NCBI GenBank assembly: GCA_900319225.1
Contig: ONNV01000015.1
Location: 1-45,116 of the forward strand
Length of the DNA: 45,116 nt
Source of the DNA: an uncultured Prevotellaceae bacterium
GTDB taxonomy: Bacteria > Bacteroidota > Bacteroidia > Bacteroidales > Bacteroidaceae
Direction: 5' to 3'
Part shown: one piece after another, positions 1 to 8,778 of the stretch
How the letters are laid out: the number at the start of each line of letters is the position of its first letter
How positions within the stretch are numbered: the first letter of the stretch is position 1
The notes under the pieces: generated by a model
Told to the model about the DNA's origin: nothing
The model's database searches: none
What the model saw: the letters and a program-made list of their open reading frames with translations, nothing else
Program-made: the position numbers and the translations under genes

Positions 1-490
1 TCTTTAGTGCCAGATTGCAGGAGATGCAACAAATTAGAGTAATAGACACGGGTCTAATCAAAGTAATAGTATCGCTCCACTCCTGTTAACTATATGATCA
101 GGATAGCAAATACCGGCCTGAAACTATAATCATCCCTTCTTGTAACAAAACTATAAAGAAGGGTTTACTCAGTTGGTAATATCGGAAACGAGGGACACCA
201 TTAGAGGGCGTCCCCCGCGATATCCGCATTGTAACAAACTCAGCGATAACAGCTTCTAAAAAAACGTCCAAAAATATTTGGAAAAGTCTTAGAATACTGT
301 TACGCGCCGCAGGTGCGTAAAATGGAGGCGATCGATGTTTAGGTCTCGTAGGGGTACGGAGTAGCCCCGGAACGTTGTCTCTCCAACCCCATAGTCCGGC
401 GTTGTCCCGGAACGTTGTGTCCCCAAGGGGGATAGTCCGGCGGAGGCTTCGGAACGTTGCGTCCCCAATACGTATGTCCGGCGGAGACCA
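1..490. other. Non-coding left edge, no supportable gene
   Basis: No recognisable gene is seen here. Open frames cross it on the minus strand, but they run through the tandem repeat at 368-484 and their translations are repeats of that DNA, so I do not call them. A hairpin with 8-bp arms (cccttctt at 134-141, aagaaggg at 156-163) is followed by ttta on the plus strand and could be a weak terminator of a gene ending left of the window. The stretch 297-317 holds another small dyad (ttacgc...gcgtaa). Confidence 0.5.
368..484. repeat. Three tandem hairpin repeat units of about 40 bp
   Basis: Three direct copies start at 368, 408 and 450 (periods 40 and 42). Each begins cggaacgttg, has a middle close to gtccccaaggggata, and ends tagtccggcg or tgtccggcg. 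The outer CCGGA/TCCGG and, in the second unit, the inner CCCC/GGGG are complementary, so each unit can fold as a hairpin. The same unit occurs at 32259-32293 and, inverted, at 32098-32120. The flank just before the array (about 331-367) also resembles 32221-32258. This marks a dispersed repeat family. Confidence 0.8.
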
Positions 491-527
491 TAAAAAAGAG
501 CCCCGCATGCATTAGCAAGCAGGGCTC
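491..527 (-). terminator. Intrinsic terminator of the ara/gal operon
   Basis: Read on the minus strand, a GC-rich stem (gagccctgc at 527-519 pairing with gcggggctc at 506-498, one mismatch) is followed directly by a run of T (497-492). It lies 42 bp past the stop of the last leftward gene and fits a Rho-independent terminator for the whole operon. Confidence 0.85.
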
Positions 528-541
528 CTATCAAAGAAAAA

Positions 542-571
542 TGACACAGGGGGACAGTCCCCAATGGGTCA
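542..571. repeat. 30-bp imperfect palindrome over the galM stop codon
   Basis: The stretch pairs tgac with gtca at the ends and ggggac with gtcccc inside. Its right end supplies the TGA stop (571-569) of the mutarotase gene. This looks like a REP-type short palindrome. Related GGGGACAGTCCCC-containing palindromes are, from memory, common in bacterial intergenic DNA. Confidence 0.55.
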
Positions 572-1699
572 TTTTACAGAAAGCTTGTAAATCACAGTGT
601 GCTTGTACTTCTCACCCGGACGCAAAGTAGTGCTGGGGAATGAGTCATGGTTAGGAGAGTCAGGATACATCTGTGACTCAAGAGCTATAGCGGTGCGGGC
701 ACCGGTATAAACCTGAAGTCCCGGATGGTTGTTCCAAACCTCCATGAAACGGCCGGACTTGGGAGAGTAGAGAGTTGCAACCTTCTCAACCTTACCCTGC
801 TGCTCATGAATGAGGCAGAAGTTGTTGTCATAGTTGCGAACCATGCCCTCGGGAACCTGTCCGCCAAAACCGCCGAATCCGCCACGGCCACCCTGGCCGG
901 GAGCAGGAGAGTACTGACGGTCACCAATGCGTACCGGCTTCTGGAAGTCATAAGGAGTTCCGTCTACGATACCCCAGTCACCTGTAGGAATGTTGCTGCG
1001 GTCAGTCTCGGTAATGAAACCGGCGTTGATCATCAGCTCATGATCCATGATGTCACCGTTGCCGGCACCATCCAGGTTGAAATAGGTGTGGTTGGAAAGG
1101 TTAACTACAGTAGCCTTATCGGTAGTAGCCTCATAACTGATCTGCAGTCCGCCATCCTTTGTGATGGAGTAGGTAAGGGTAGTGGTCAGAGTACCGGGGA
1201 ATCCGTCAAGACCATCGGGAAGAACGCAACTCAGGATAAGCTTGTCCTTCTTAGCCTTTACAACAGTCCATACGGTATGGTCAAAACCTTTAGTACCTCC
1301 GTGCAGTGTGTGCTGTCCGCTGTTCTTGGTAATGTTGTACTCAACACCGTCAAGAGTGAACTTGCCGTTCGCAATACGGTTGGCATAACGACCCAGAGCC
1401 GGGCCAATCATACCCATATTGTAATTGAAGTACTGCTTGATGTTGTCATAATGGTTTACCAGATTAGCGTACTCACCGTTCTTGTCTGGTGAATAGAGAC
1501 CTACAACGAATCCGCCGTAGTTAATTATCTGAGCGGCTACCTTACCTTTCTGTATGGTATAAAGGGCAACCTTCTGGCCATCTATGATGGTATCATATGG
1601 TGCGCTGGGCAGAAGCGGGAACTGGGGCTTTGCTGCATTGGCCGATGCGCAGAAAACAACTGCAACAACAGCCATAAAAACTTTGGATAAACTCTTCAT
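569..1699 (-). CDS. galM: Aldose 1-epimerase (mutarotase), secreted form
   Basis: Interconverts alpha and beta anomers of aldoses, here probably galactose or arabinose released outside the cytoplasm. The family residues are present: HGGTKGF, the catalytic-His region LSNHTYFNL and the catalytic-Glu region ALESQMYPDSPNH. The start is placed at the ATG at 1699 (MKSLSKVF; ATG at 1705 is equally possible), because upstream codons lie inside a low-complexity hairpin and because MKSLSK begins a normal signal peptide ending about ASANA. A Gly-rich insertion ([14 protein letters not shown]) near the C-terminal third is unusual. It is the last gene of the leftward ara/gal operon, after araB. It is probably periplasmic since no lipobox Cys is seen. 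The function call is firm; the substrate is inferred from neighbours. Confidence 0.92.
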   Translation of the reverse strand: MKSLSKVFMAVVAVVFCASANAAKPQFPLLPSAPYDTIIDGQKVALYTIQKGKVAAQIINYGGFVVGLYSPDKNGEYANLVNHYDNIKQYFNYNMGMIGPALGRYANRIANGKFTLDGVEYNITKNSGQHTLHGGTKGFDHTVWTVVKAKKDKLILSCVLPDGLDGFPGTLTTTLTYSITKDGGLQISYEATTDKATVVNLSNHTYFNLDGAGNGDIMDHELMINAGFITETDRSNIPTGDWGIVDGTPYDFQKPVRIGDRQYSPAPGQGGRGGFGGFGGQVPEGMVRNYDNNFCLIHEQQGKVEKVATLYSPKSGRFMEVWNNHPGLQVYTGARTAIALESQMYPDSPNHDSFPSTTLRPGEKYKHTVIYKLSVK

Positions 1700-1717
1700 A
1701 TGCATAAGGACTTTTAT

Positions 1718-1771
1718 AATTGAGAATTGAGAGTTGTTCCGCACCGGATGGCCAATTCTCAATTCTCAATT
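1718..1771. repeat. 15-bp perfect stem in AATTGAGAATT low-complexity DNA
   Basis: aattgagaattgaga (1718-1732) and tctcaattctcaatt (1757-1771) are perfect reverse complements around a 24-nt loop. More copies of the caattctc unit run to the araB stop at 1784. It occupies the whole gap between araB and the last mutarotase gene, so the mRNA can form a strong AT-rich hairpin just before the galM start. Confidence 0.8.
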
Positions 1772-1783
1772 TTCAATTCTCAA

Positions 1784-3382
1784 TTAATTCTTGTACTTAA
1801 CTGCTGCTTCCTCAATAGGCAGGCATTTCTTGTAGTTCTCAATGTAGGCATTGAAACCTGCAACATCCTCGGGTGAGGGTGTAACGGAAGTACCGGTATC
1901 GCCGGCAAATACCTGATCGTCAAGGAACTCAGCCAGTGACTGGTTCTTCTTGTTGTTGATAAGGTATGATGCCAGGATTGCCATACCCCAAGGACCGCCT
2001 TCACCTGCAGTCTTCATGCAGGAGATAGGTGAGTTCAGGGCAGCACCCAGTATTCTCTGACCTACACCGGGAGTGGTGAACAGACCGCCGTGACCGGTTA
2101 TGCGGTCAACCTTGATCTTCTCCTCGTTGAACAGGATATCGTTACCAACCTTGAGCACACCTATGGCACCGCTTATGATAGCGCGCATAAAGTTAGCCAG
2201 GTTGAACTTGTCATTTGCAGAACGTACAAACAGCGGGCGACCATCGGCAAAACCGGTAACAGGCTCACCTGATACGTAGTTGTAGCTCATGATGCCGCCG
2301 CAGTCAGGATTACCCTTGAGTGCTGCATTGAACAGGTTTGTGAATATCTTACCCATGTCAACGGGAATACCCATAATCTCCTCAAACTCCTTGAACAGGT
2401 TAACCCATGCATTCAGGTCACTTGTGCAGTTGTTGCAGTGAACCATTGCCACGGGGCTGCCGTCAGGTGTGGTCACGATATCAATCACCTCATGAGGCTT
2501 GTTGAGATCCTTCTCAAGCACGATCATGGAGAATGATGATGTTCCGGCCGATACGTTACCGGTGCGCGGACGTACGGCGTTTGTGGCAACCATACCGGTA
2601 CCTGCATCGCCCTCAGGGGGACAGATGGGAGCACCCGGTTTGAGGTGACCGCTTATGTCAAGTTTCTTGGCACCCTGCTCAGTGAGCACGCCTGCATCCT
2701 GGCCGGCGTCGAGTGACTCAGGCAGGATATCCAGGAGCTTCCAGGGGAATCCCTTACCTTCAATGAGCTTGTCGAACTTGGCAACCATATCGGCATTGTA
2801 GGTCTTGGTCTTGGGATCGACGGGGATCATACCCGATGCATCACCTACGCCCAGGACTCTCTTACCGGTGAGCTGCCAGTGGATATAACCGGCCAGAGTG
2901 GTAAGGAAATCTATGTCCTTAACGTGAGGCTCGTTATCCAGGATAGCCTGATAGAGGTGTGAGATACTCCAACGGAGAGGAATGTTGAACACAAAGAGTT
3001 CTGACAGCTCTGCTGCAGCCTTTGCGGTATTGGTGTTACGCCATGTACGGAAAGGAGTCAGGATCTGAGCGTGCTTGTCAAAAGGCATGTAACCGTGCAT
3101 CATAGCACTGATACCTATGGCGGCAAGGTTCTCAATCTCTATGTCGTATTTCTCCTTTACGTTTCTACGAAGGTCCTGGTAGCAATCCTGAAGACCGTAC
3201 CAGATGCTCTCAACGCTGTATGTCCAGAGACCGTTCTCCAGCTGGTTCTCCCAGGTATGGCTACCTTGGGCGATAGGCACGTAATAAGGGTCAATGAGCA
3301 CAGCCTTGATACGGGTCGAGCCAAACTCGATACCGAGTATGGCCTGACCTTTCTCAATAACGGATTTAGGATCGTATGCCAT
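1784..3382 (-). CDS. araB: L-ribulokinase-type FGGY sugar kinase
   Basis: ATP-dependent kinase of 532 residues that most likely phosphorylates L-ribulose to L-ribulose 5-phosphate. FGGY-family features visible are the N-terminal nucleotide-binding turn GIEFGSTRIKAVLID (about residues 17-31), the domain-II phosphate motif GNVSAGTSSFSM and a C-terminal GHGGLFTTPGVGQRIL segment. By sequence alone it could be labelled xylulokinase. Its place one base from araA and next to araD makes ribulokinase the better call. Bacteroidota arabinose operons are known to use such an FGGY kinase as AraB. Start ATG at 3382. Confidence 0.85.
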   Translation of the reverse strand: MAYDPKSVIEKGQAILGIEFGSTRIKAVLIDPYYVPIAQGSHTWENQLENGLWTYSVESIWYGLQDCYQDLRRNVKEKYDIEIENLAAIGISAMMHGYMPFDKHAQILTPFRTWRNTNTAKAAAELSELFVFNIPLRWSISHLYQAILDNEPHVKDIDFLTTLAGYIHWQLTGKRVLGVGDASGMIPVDPKTKTYNADMVAKFDKLIEGKGFPWKLLDILPESLDAGQDAGVLTEQGAKKLDISGHLKPGAPICPPEGDAGTGMVATNAVRPRTGNVSAGTSSFSMIVLEKDLNKPHEVIDIVTTPDGSPVAMVHCNNCTSDLNAWVNLFKEFEEIMGIPVDMGKIFTNLFNAALKGNPDCGGIMSYNYVSGEPVTGFADGRPLFVRSANDKFNLANFMRAIISGAIGVLKVGNDILFNEEKIKVDRITGHGGLFTTPGVGQRILGAALNSPISCMKTAGEGGPWGMAILASYLINNKKNQSLAEFLDDQVFAGDTGTSVTPSPEDVAGFNAYIENYKKCLPIEEAAVKYKN

Positions 3383-3383
3383 A

Positions 3384-4916
3384 TTACTTCAGGGCTTTGT
3401 TAAGCATGTAATAAACCTCGTTGTTACGGAGCTGCTGCTTGAATCCGCTGATAGTAGTATTCTTGTCGATTCCGATGTACTCTATGTCGCACATCTCGGC
3501 AAAATCCTCCCAATACTCGGCAGTGATGTCATAAGAGAAAGCACTGTGGTGTGTTCCACCTGCCAGTATCCATGCGCCTGCACCAATCTCAAATGTAGGC
3601 TGCGGAACCCAGAGGGCCGATGCAACCGGCAGTTTGGGCATTGGTTTGGGCTCGATGCACTCAACCTCGCTGGTGATAAGACGGAAACGGTTACCCAGGT
3701 CAACAACTGTAGCCTTGATACCGCGGCCGGTCTTTGAGGTGAATACCAGACGGGCGGTCTGCTGCTTGCGGATACCTATGCCAAGGAAATGAACCTCCAG
3801 CTTGGGCTTCTCGGTAGCAATAAGCGGGCAGATCTCCAGCATGTGGCTCTGCAGGCTTGATGTGCAGTCAGCGGCAAAGTTCAGGGTGTAGTCCTCAAGG
3901 AATGAGCAACCCTTAGGCATCCCCTGGTTCATAACCCAGAGAGTACGCTGCAGGCAGGCTGTCTTCCAGTCACCCTCAGCACCGAAACCGTAACCCTCCT
4001 GCATCAGACGCTGTGATGCCAGACCGGGAATCTGGTCAAAACCGCAGAAATCAGGGGCGTCGATATCGGCATCACCCAGGTCATCAAAGTTGGTGGTGAA
4101 AGCGGTAGCGTTCTCATCCTTGAGCACGCGACGCAGAGCAATCTCAGCCTTGGCTGCGTTATGGACCTTCTCCCAATATACCTTCTCGCCGCTCTCATCG
4201 ATCTTGATGGTGTAGAGCTTCTTGTACTCCTCAACAAGGGCGTCAGCCTCAGCGTCGGTAACCTTCTTGAAGTAGTCCATCAGTGATGATACTGGGTAGT
4301 AGTCTACATGATAACCCATGCGCTGCTCAAACTCAACGCGGTCACCGTCAGTAACGGCCACGTTGTTCATGTTCATACCGAACATGAGGCAGCGTACGTT
4401 ATGTGCATCGGCACGGCCGGCAGCGGCGCGAGCCCATACGGCAATCTGCTTCTGAGCATCAGCGCTCTTCCAGTGACCTACAACGACCTTGCGGGCTACA
4501 CGCATACGTGTGCAGATATGACCGAACTCGATATCGCCGTGGGCGCTCTGGTTCAGGTTCATAAAGTCCATATCGATGGTATCCCAAGGAATATCGGTGT
4601 TGTACTGGGTATGGAAATGGAGCAGAGGTTTCTCAAGAGCCTGCAGACCCTTGATCCACATCTTGGCGGGGCTGAATGTGTGCATCCAGGTGATGATACC
4701 TATGCACTTGCTGTCATTGTTGGCAGCCTTCATGATGGCCTCAACCTCGTTGCTGCTGTTGGCAGTACCTTTATATACTATCTTAACGGGGATGTTACCG
4801 CTCTTGTTCAGACCATCTACCATCTCCTTTGAGTGACCGTCAACCTTAACGACTGCGTCACCTCCGTAAAGTAACTGGGCTCCAGTTACCCACCATATCT
4901 CATTGTTCTCAAACAT
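3384..4916 (-). CDS. araA: L-arabinose isomerase
   Basis: Converts L-arabinose to L-ribulose in the cytoplasm, the first step of the bacterial arabinose pathway; it needs Mn2+. The protein has 510 residues, the usual length. The metal and catalytic positions of the family are recognisable: Glu in LMQEGYGFGAEGDWK, Glu in SFLEDYTLNF, His in SLQSHMLEICPL and His in GGTHHSAFS. The start at 4916 gives MFENNEIWWVTGAQLLYG, matching the conserved N-terminus. It lies between araD (18-bp gap) and araB (1-bp gap) in one transcription unit. Confidence 0.97.
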   Translation of the reverse strand: MFENNEIWWVTGAQLLYGGDAVVKVDGHSKEMVDGLNKSGNIPVKIVYKGTANSSNEVEAIMKAANNDSKCIGIITWMHTFSPAKMWIKGLQALEKPLLHFHTQYNTDIPWDTIDMDFMNLNQSAHGDIEFGHICTRMRVARKVVVGHWKSADAQKQIAVWARAAAGRADAHNVRCLMFGMNMNNVAVTDGDRVEFEQRMGYHVDYYPVSSLMDYFKKVTDAEADALVEEYKKLYTIKIDESGEKVYWEKVHNAAKAEIALRRVLKDENATAFTTNFDDLGDADIDAPDFCGFDQIPGLASQRLMQEGYGFGAEGDWKTACLQRTLWVMNQGMPKGCSFLEDYTLNFAADCTSSLQSHMLEICPLIATEKPKLEVHFLGIGIRKQQTARLVFTSKTGRGIKATVVDLGNRFRLITSEVECIEPKPMPKLPVASALWVPQPTFEIGAGAWILAGGTHHSAFSYDITAEYWEDFAEMCDIEYIGIDKNTTISGFKQQLRNNEVYYMLNKALK

Positions 4917-4934
4917 AGTGTTTACTGTTTTAAG

Positions 4935-5639
4935 TTATTTCTTTTTTTGGCCGTAGTAGGCGTTGGGGCCATGCTTACGGCTGTAGTGCTTCTCAATGAG
5001 AAGCGGATTCATTGTGAGTCCCGGATTCACAGACAGGGCCACGAACGCCATCTTGGCGCACTGCTCCATCACCTTTGCGTTGTAAACAGCGTTGTCAGGT
5101 GATGTTCCCCATGAGAACGGGCCATGGTTCTTTACCAGAACGGCCGGAGTGTGGTCGGGGTTGATCTTGCGGATGTTCAGGATCTCATCCACAATCACGT
5201 TACCGGTCTCCAGCTCATACTGTCCCTTAACCTCAGCCTCGGTCATGTCACGCGTACAGGGAATGTCCTTGTAGAAATAGTCGGCGTGTGTGGTGCCGAT
5301 GTTGGGGATGTCACGGCCGGCCTGTGCAAAGGCGGTGGCATAGGTGGAGTGGGTGTGAACCACGCCCTGAATGTTGGGGAATGCCCTGTACAGAACCAGG
5401 TGTGTAGGGGTGTCCGATGAAGGATTGAGGTCCCCCTCAACAACCTTACCGGTCTCGAGGGAGACAACAACCATATCACTTGCCTTCATCTCGTCATAGC
5501 TCACACCGCTGGGCTTGATAACGACCAGACCTTTCTCACGGTCTATGCCCGATACATTACCCCAGGTGAATATGACCAAACCCTGCTTTACAAGGTCCAG
5601 ATTGGCACGGAATACCTTCTCTTTAAGCTCTTCAAGCAT
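4935..5639 (-). CDS. araD: L-ribulose-5-phosphate 4-epimerase
   Basis: Zinc enzyme that epimerises L-ribulose 5-phosphate to D-xylulose 5-phosphate, which enters the pentose phosphate pathway. It has 234 residues (family about 230). Class II aldolase fold motifs are visible: [21 protein letters not shown] near the N-terminus, the zinc pair in [14 protein letters not shown] and the third ligand in NHGPFSWG. It sits 1 bp after the symporter gene and 18 bp before araA. Confidence 0.96.
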   Translation of the reverse strand: MLEELKEKVFRANLDLVKQGLVIFTWGNVSGIDREKGLVVIKPSGVSYDEMKASDMVVVSLETGKVVEGDLNPSSDTPTHLVLYRAFPNIQGVVHTHSTYATAFAQAGRDIPNIGTTHADYFYKDIPCTRDMTEAEVKGQYELETGNVIVDEILNIRKINPDHTPAVLVKNHGPFSWGTSPDNAVYNAKVMEQCAKMAFVALSVNPGLTMNPLLIEKHYSRKHGPNAYYGQKKK

Positions 5640-5640
5640 A

Positions 5641-7566
5641 TTACCAGAGACTTACGTAAAGGATGAACAGAATTACGATAACACCCAGAGCACCCAGGTT
5701 GAATGTTCTGTCGGTGCGGAAGAGAGCCAGGTCAATACCAACTGCCTTGGCATCCTGAACCTTATCCTTGGCATTTGAACGCAGGTAGAGACCAAGAACA
5801 CCCAGGATAGCAGCCAGGAAGAACATAGCCTCAAATCCCCAACCGCGCAGAACCGGATCGATAACGCCGTAGATGGCAGCTACCAGGCAGATTGCAGCGC
5901 AGGCGAACAGGATTGATGACCACTTCATCTGAGCGTCGATGGTGTGCTGGTCAAGCTTATCGGCCTCAACGACATTCTTCTTGCCATAGAGTGACATCGG
6001 GATAAAGATGGCAACCAGACAGAGGAATACGTAACCCATGCGGAGCATGAACGGTACGTTGGGCAGCAGGAACTTGAATGCGATTGAGAATACGAATGTT
6101 CCGATAGCGGCTACAACGGCTGCGGGACCGGAAGCGCGCTTCCAGAGCAGACCCAGACCAAAGATAACTACAACACCCGGATATACAAATCCTGAGTACT
6201 CCTGAATGATTTGGAATGCCTGATCTGCACCACCCATGATAGGATAAACGGCAATCATGGCGATGATAAGAGCAGAAACTGATGTGATACGGCCTACGTT
6301 CACAAGGCGCTTCTCAGATGCATCCTTCTTGAAGTACTGCTTGTAGATATCCATCGTGAAGATGGTTGATGTTGAGTTGAACATTGAAGCCAGTGATGAG
6401 ATAACGGCTGCACTCAGGGCGGCGAATGACAGACCCTTTACGAATACCGGAGTGAAGTTGCGGATAAGGAAAGGATAAGCGTCATCAGCAACACTGATAC
6501 CACCGGCAAGCTGTGAGAACAACTCAGGCTGCTGTGTCTTGATGTAGAATGCGCATACACCGGGAATACATACAATGAACGGGATCAGGATCTTGAGGAA
6601 TGCGGCAAATACCATACCCTTCTTGGCCTCGTCCAGACTCTTGGCAGCAAGACCCTTCTGGATGATGTACTGGTTGAATCCCCAGTAACCCAGATTGGTC
6701 AGCCAAAGGGCACCTACGATAACTGCTATACCCGGAATGTCAAAGTATGCATCGGGAGTCTTGGCCTGGTTCACAACCAGGTTGAAGTGCGAGTCACCCG
6801 GTACTGATTTGAGTTTCTGGTAAACCTCACCGAGAGCGGCCATTGCACCACCCTGGAGTTCCAGCTTGTCAGCAATAACGTCCAGAGCTGCATAAGCGGT
6901 GATAAGACCGCCACCAACCAGGAATGTAACCTGCATAACATCAGTCCATGCAACTGATGACAGACCACCGTAGATTGAATAAATACCGGCAATCAGATAC
7001 AGAACCAGAATGATGATGAGACGTACTGAAACAGCAGTTCCACCAATCATGATTGAGATGCCGCGAAGGCCAAGGATCTGCTCAATGGCAAGAGCACCCA
7101 GCCATGCAACTGATGTAAGGTTGATGAATACATAAAGGAAAAGCCAGAAGATAGAGAAGGCAAGACCTGTACCCGGGTTGTAACGGTCACGCAGGAACTG
7201 CGGGATGGTGAATATCTTCTTCTCAATCATCACGGGGAGCAGGAACTTACCTACAACGATCAGGGTTGCAGCTGCCATGAGCTCATAAGCGGCGATTGCA
7301 ATACCTGATTTGAACGCAGAACCGGACATACCGATGAACTGCTCGGCACTGATGTTTGCGGCTATAAGTGATGCACCAACTGCCCACCATGTCAGGGTGT
7401 TACCTGCAAGGAAGTAGTCTTTTGAATCTTTCTCCTTGCCGTCTTTGCTGCGTGACAGGAAGAATCCCAGGAAAATAAGTATTGCCAGATAGGCAACGAA
7501 TACTACATAGTCAATAGGTTTGAAACCGTTGTTTGACAATGCTTCAATAAAACCAGTATTGTTCAT
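5641..7566 (-). CDS. Sodium:solute symporter (SSS family), probable sugar importer
   Basis: Inner-membrane sodium-coupled transporter of 641 residues. About 14 hydrophobic segments are seen from residue 18 onward. SGLT-like signatures include the loop [20 protein letters not shown], the segment [12 protein letters not shown] and the [13 protein letters not shown] region. The last helix lies after a short basic linker (residues about 595-620), as in other SSS sugar carriers. Its location inside the ara/gal operon suggests L-arabinose and/or galactose as substrate. Bacteroides arabinose operons carry a similar SSS gene. Substrate is inferred, not shown. Confidence 0.93.
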   Translation of the reverse strand: MNNTGFIEALSNNGFKPIDYVVFVAYLAILIFLGFFLSRSKDGKEKDSKDYFLAGNTLTWWAVGASLIAANISAEQFIGMSGSAFKSGIAIAAYELMAAATLIVVGKFLLPVMIEKKIFTIPQFLRDRYNPGTGLAFSIFWLFLYVFINLTSVAWLGALAIEQILGLRGISIMIGGTAVSVRLIIILVLYLIAGIYSIYGGLSSVAWTDVMQVTFLVGGGLITAYAALDVIADKLELQGGAMAALGEVYQKLKSVPGDSHFNLVVNQAKTPDAYFDIPGIAVIVGALWLTNLGYWGFNQYIIQKGLAAKSLDEAKKGMVFAAFLKILIPFIVCIPGVCAFYIKTQQPELFSQLAGGISVADDAYPFLIRNFTPVFVKGLSFAALSAAVISSLASMFNSTSTIFTMDIYKQYFKKDASEKRLVNVGRITSVSALIIAMIAVYPIMGGADQAFQIIQEYSGFVYPGVVVIFGLGLLWKRASGPAAVVAAIGTFVFSIAFKFLLPNVPFMLRMGYVFLCLVAIFIPMSLYGKKNVVEADKLDQHTIDAQMKWSSILFACAAICLVAAIYGVIDPVLRGWGFEAMFFLAAILGVLGLYLRSNAKDKVQDAKAVGIDLALFRTDRTFNLGALGVIVILFILYVSLW

Positions 7567-7599
7567 TTAGTTATTTAATTAGTTAGTTGATTTTCGTGA

Positions 7600-8751
7600 T
7601 TATTCAACACCGAACTGATAGATGCAATGGCTGTAATACTCCTGACCGGGAACCAGCTCTGCGCTGTACCAACCGGGAAGATTTGACTTGTTGGGGCTGT
7701 CGGGGAACTTCTGGGTCTCCAGGCAGCAGCCGGTACGCTGCTCCATCTTGTTGCCCTGCTTGTCCAGACCTGAACCATCCAGGAAGTTACCTGAATAGAA
7801 CTGGATACCCGGCTCGTTGGTGTAAACCTCAACATAGATACCGGTGATGGGGCTGTAGAGCTTGGCGGCGCACTTGGTATCGTCACCCTTGGTGTTCAGA
7901 ACCCAGTTGTGGTCGTAACCGTTACCGTTCTTGAGCTGTACATAGTCATAGTTGTTGATCTCCTTGCCAATCTCCTTACCCTTTGTGAAGTCCATGGGAG
8001 TGCCGGCTACAGGAAGGATCTCACCTGTTGTCATGTATGTGCTGTCACAGGGTGTGAAGTTGTCGGCATTAAGGGTAAGGATGTGGTTGGTTACAGGAAT
8101 TGAGTGGTCACCGTTCAGGTTGAAGTAACTGTGGTTGGTCATGTTTACTACAGTCTTCTTGTCGGTTGTAGCCTTCCATACTATGTCAATGGCGTTCTTG
8201 TCATTGAGGGTGTAGGTGGCGGTGGCAACTACGTTACCCGGGAAACCGGCCTCACCGTCGGCTGAGTTCATCTGGAGGGTGATGCTGTTCTTCTTAACCT
8301 CTTTGACATCCCAAACCAGGTTCTGCCAACCCATGGGGATTGTGATGTCGCAACCTCCGTGCAGGCAGTGACCGAAGTTGTTCTGGGGCAGCTGATATGT
8401 AACTCCGTCCAGAGTGATACGACCCTGGTCGATACGGTTGGCGTAACGTCCTACGGTTGAGCCGAAGTCGCTGGCCAGAGTGGTGTAATCCTTGATGTTA
8501 CCGAATCCGATAACAGCGTCCTGCATCTTGCCGTCCTTGTCAGGAACCATGATGGCAACGATACGTGCACCAAAGTTGGTTACCCAAACCTCGCAACCGT
8601 TCTTGTTGCTGAGTTTGTACAGGTCAGTCTTCTTACCTGTAAACTCCATCTGGAAGTCGGCCTTGTTCAGGACCGGAGCCTCCTGCTTCTGTGAGCAGGC
8701 TGTCATTGCGATCATACCTGCCATCAAAGCGATAAAACTTGATTTTCTCAT
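7600..8751 (-). CDS. galM: Aldose 1-epimerase (mutarotase), lipoprotein form
   Basis: A second mutarotase of 383 residues. It starts with a lipoprotein signal peptide with a lipobox ending TAC-SQKQ (Cys19), so it is predicted to be lipid-anchored on the periplasmic side or the outer membrane. Catalytic regions are intact: NRIDQGRITLDG, HCLHGG, MTNHSYFNLNG and the Glu segment CLETQKFPDSPNKSNLPG. It lies 33 bp ahead of the symporter gene and 27 bp after galK. With the adjacent symporter it may raise the supply of the transported anomer. Confidence 0.94.
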   Translation of the reverse strand: MRKSSFIALMAGMIAMTACSQKQEAPVLNKADFQMEFTGKKTDLYKLSNKNGCEVWVTNFGARIVAIMVPDKDGKMQDAVIGFGNIKDYTTLASDFGSTVGRYANRIDQGRITLDGVTYQLPQNNFGHCLHGGCDITIPMGWQNLVWDVKEVKKNSITLQMNSADGEAGFPGNVVATATYTLNDKNAIDIVWKATTDKKTVVNMTNHSYFNLNGDHSIPVTNHILTLNADNFTPCDSTYMTTGEILPVAGTPMDFTKGKEIGKEINNYDYVQLKNGNGYDHNWVLNTKGDDTKCAAKLYSPITGIYVEVYTNEPGIQFYSGNFLDGSGLDKQGNKMEQRTGCCLETQKFPDSPNKSNLPGWYSAELVPGQEYYSHCIYQFGVE

Positions 8752-8778
8752 TTTTGGTTTGTTATTAGTGATTAATGA

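Noticed and set aside
368-484. CRISPR array look-alike
   Set aside because: Units are 40-42 bp with no unique spacers between them, only three copies, and no cas genes in the window.
98-508. Minus-strand open frame of 136 codons over the left edge
   Set aside because: Much of its translation is the tandem repeat read as protein; no start site, family or conserved motif is seen.
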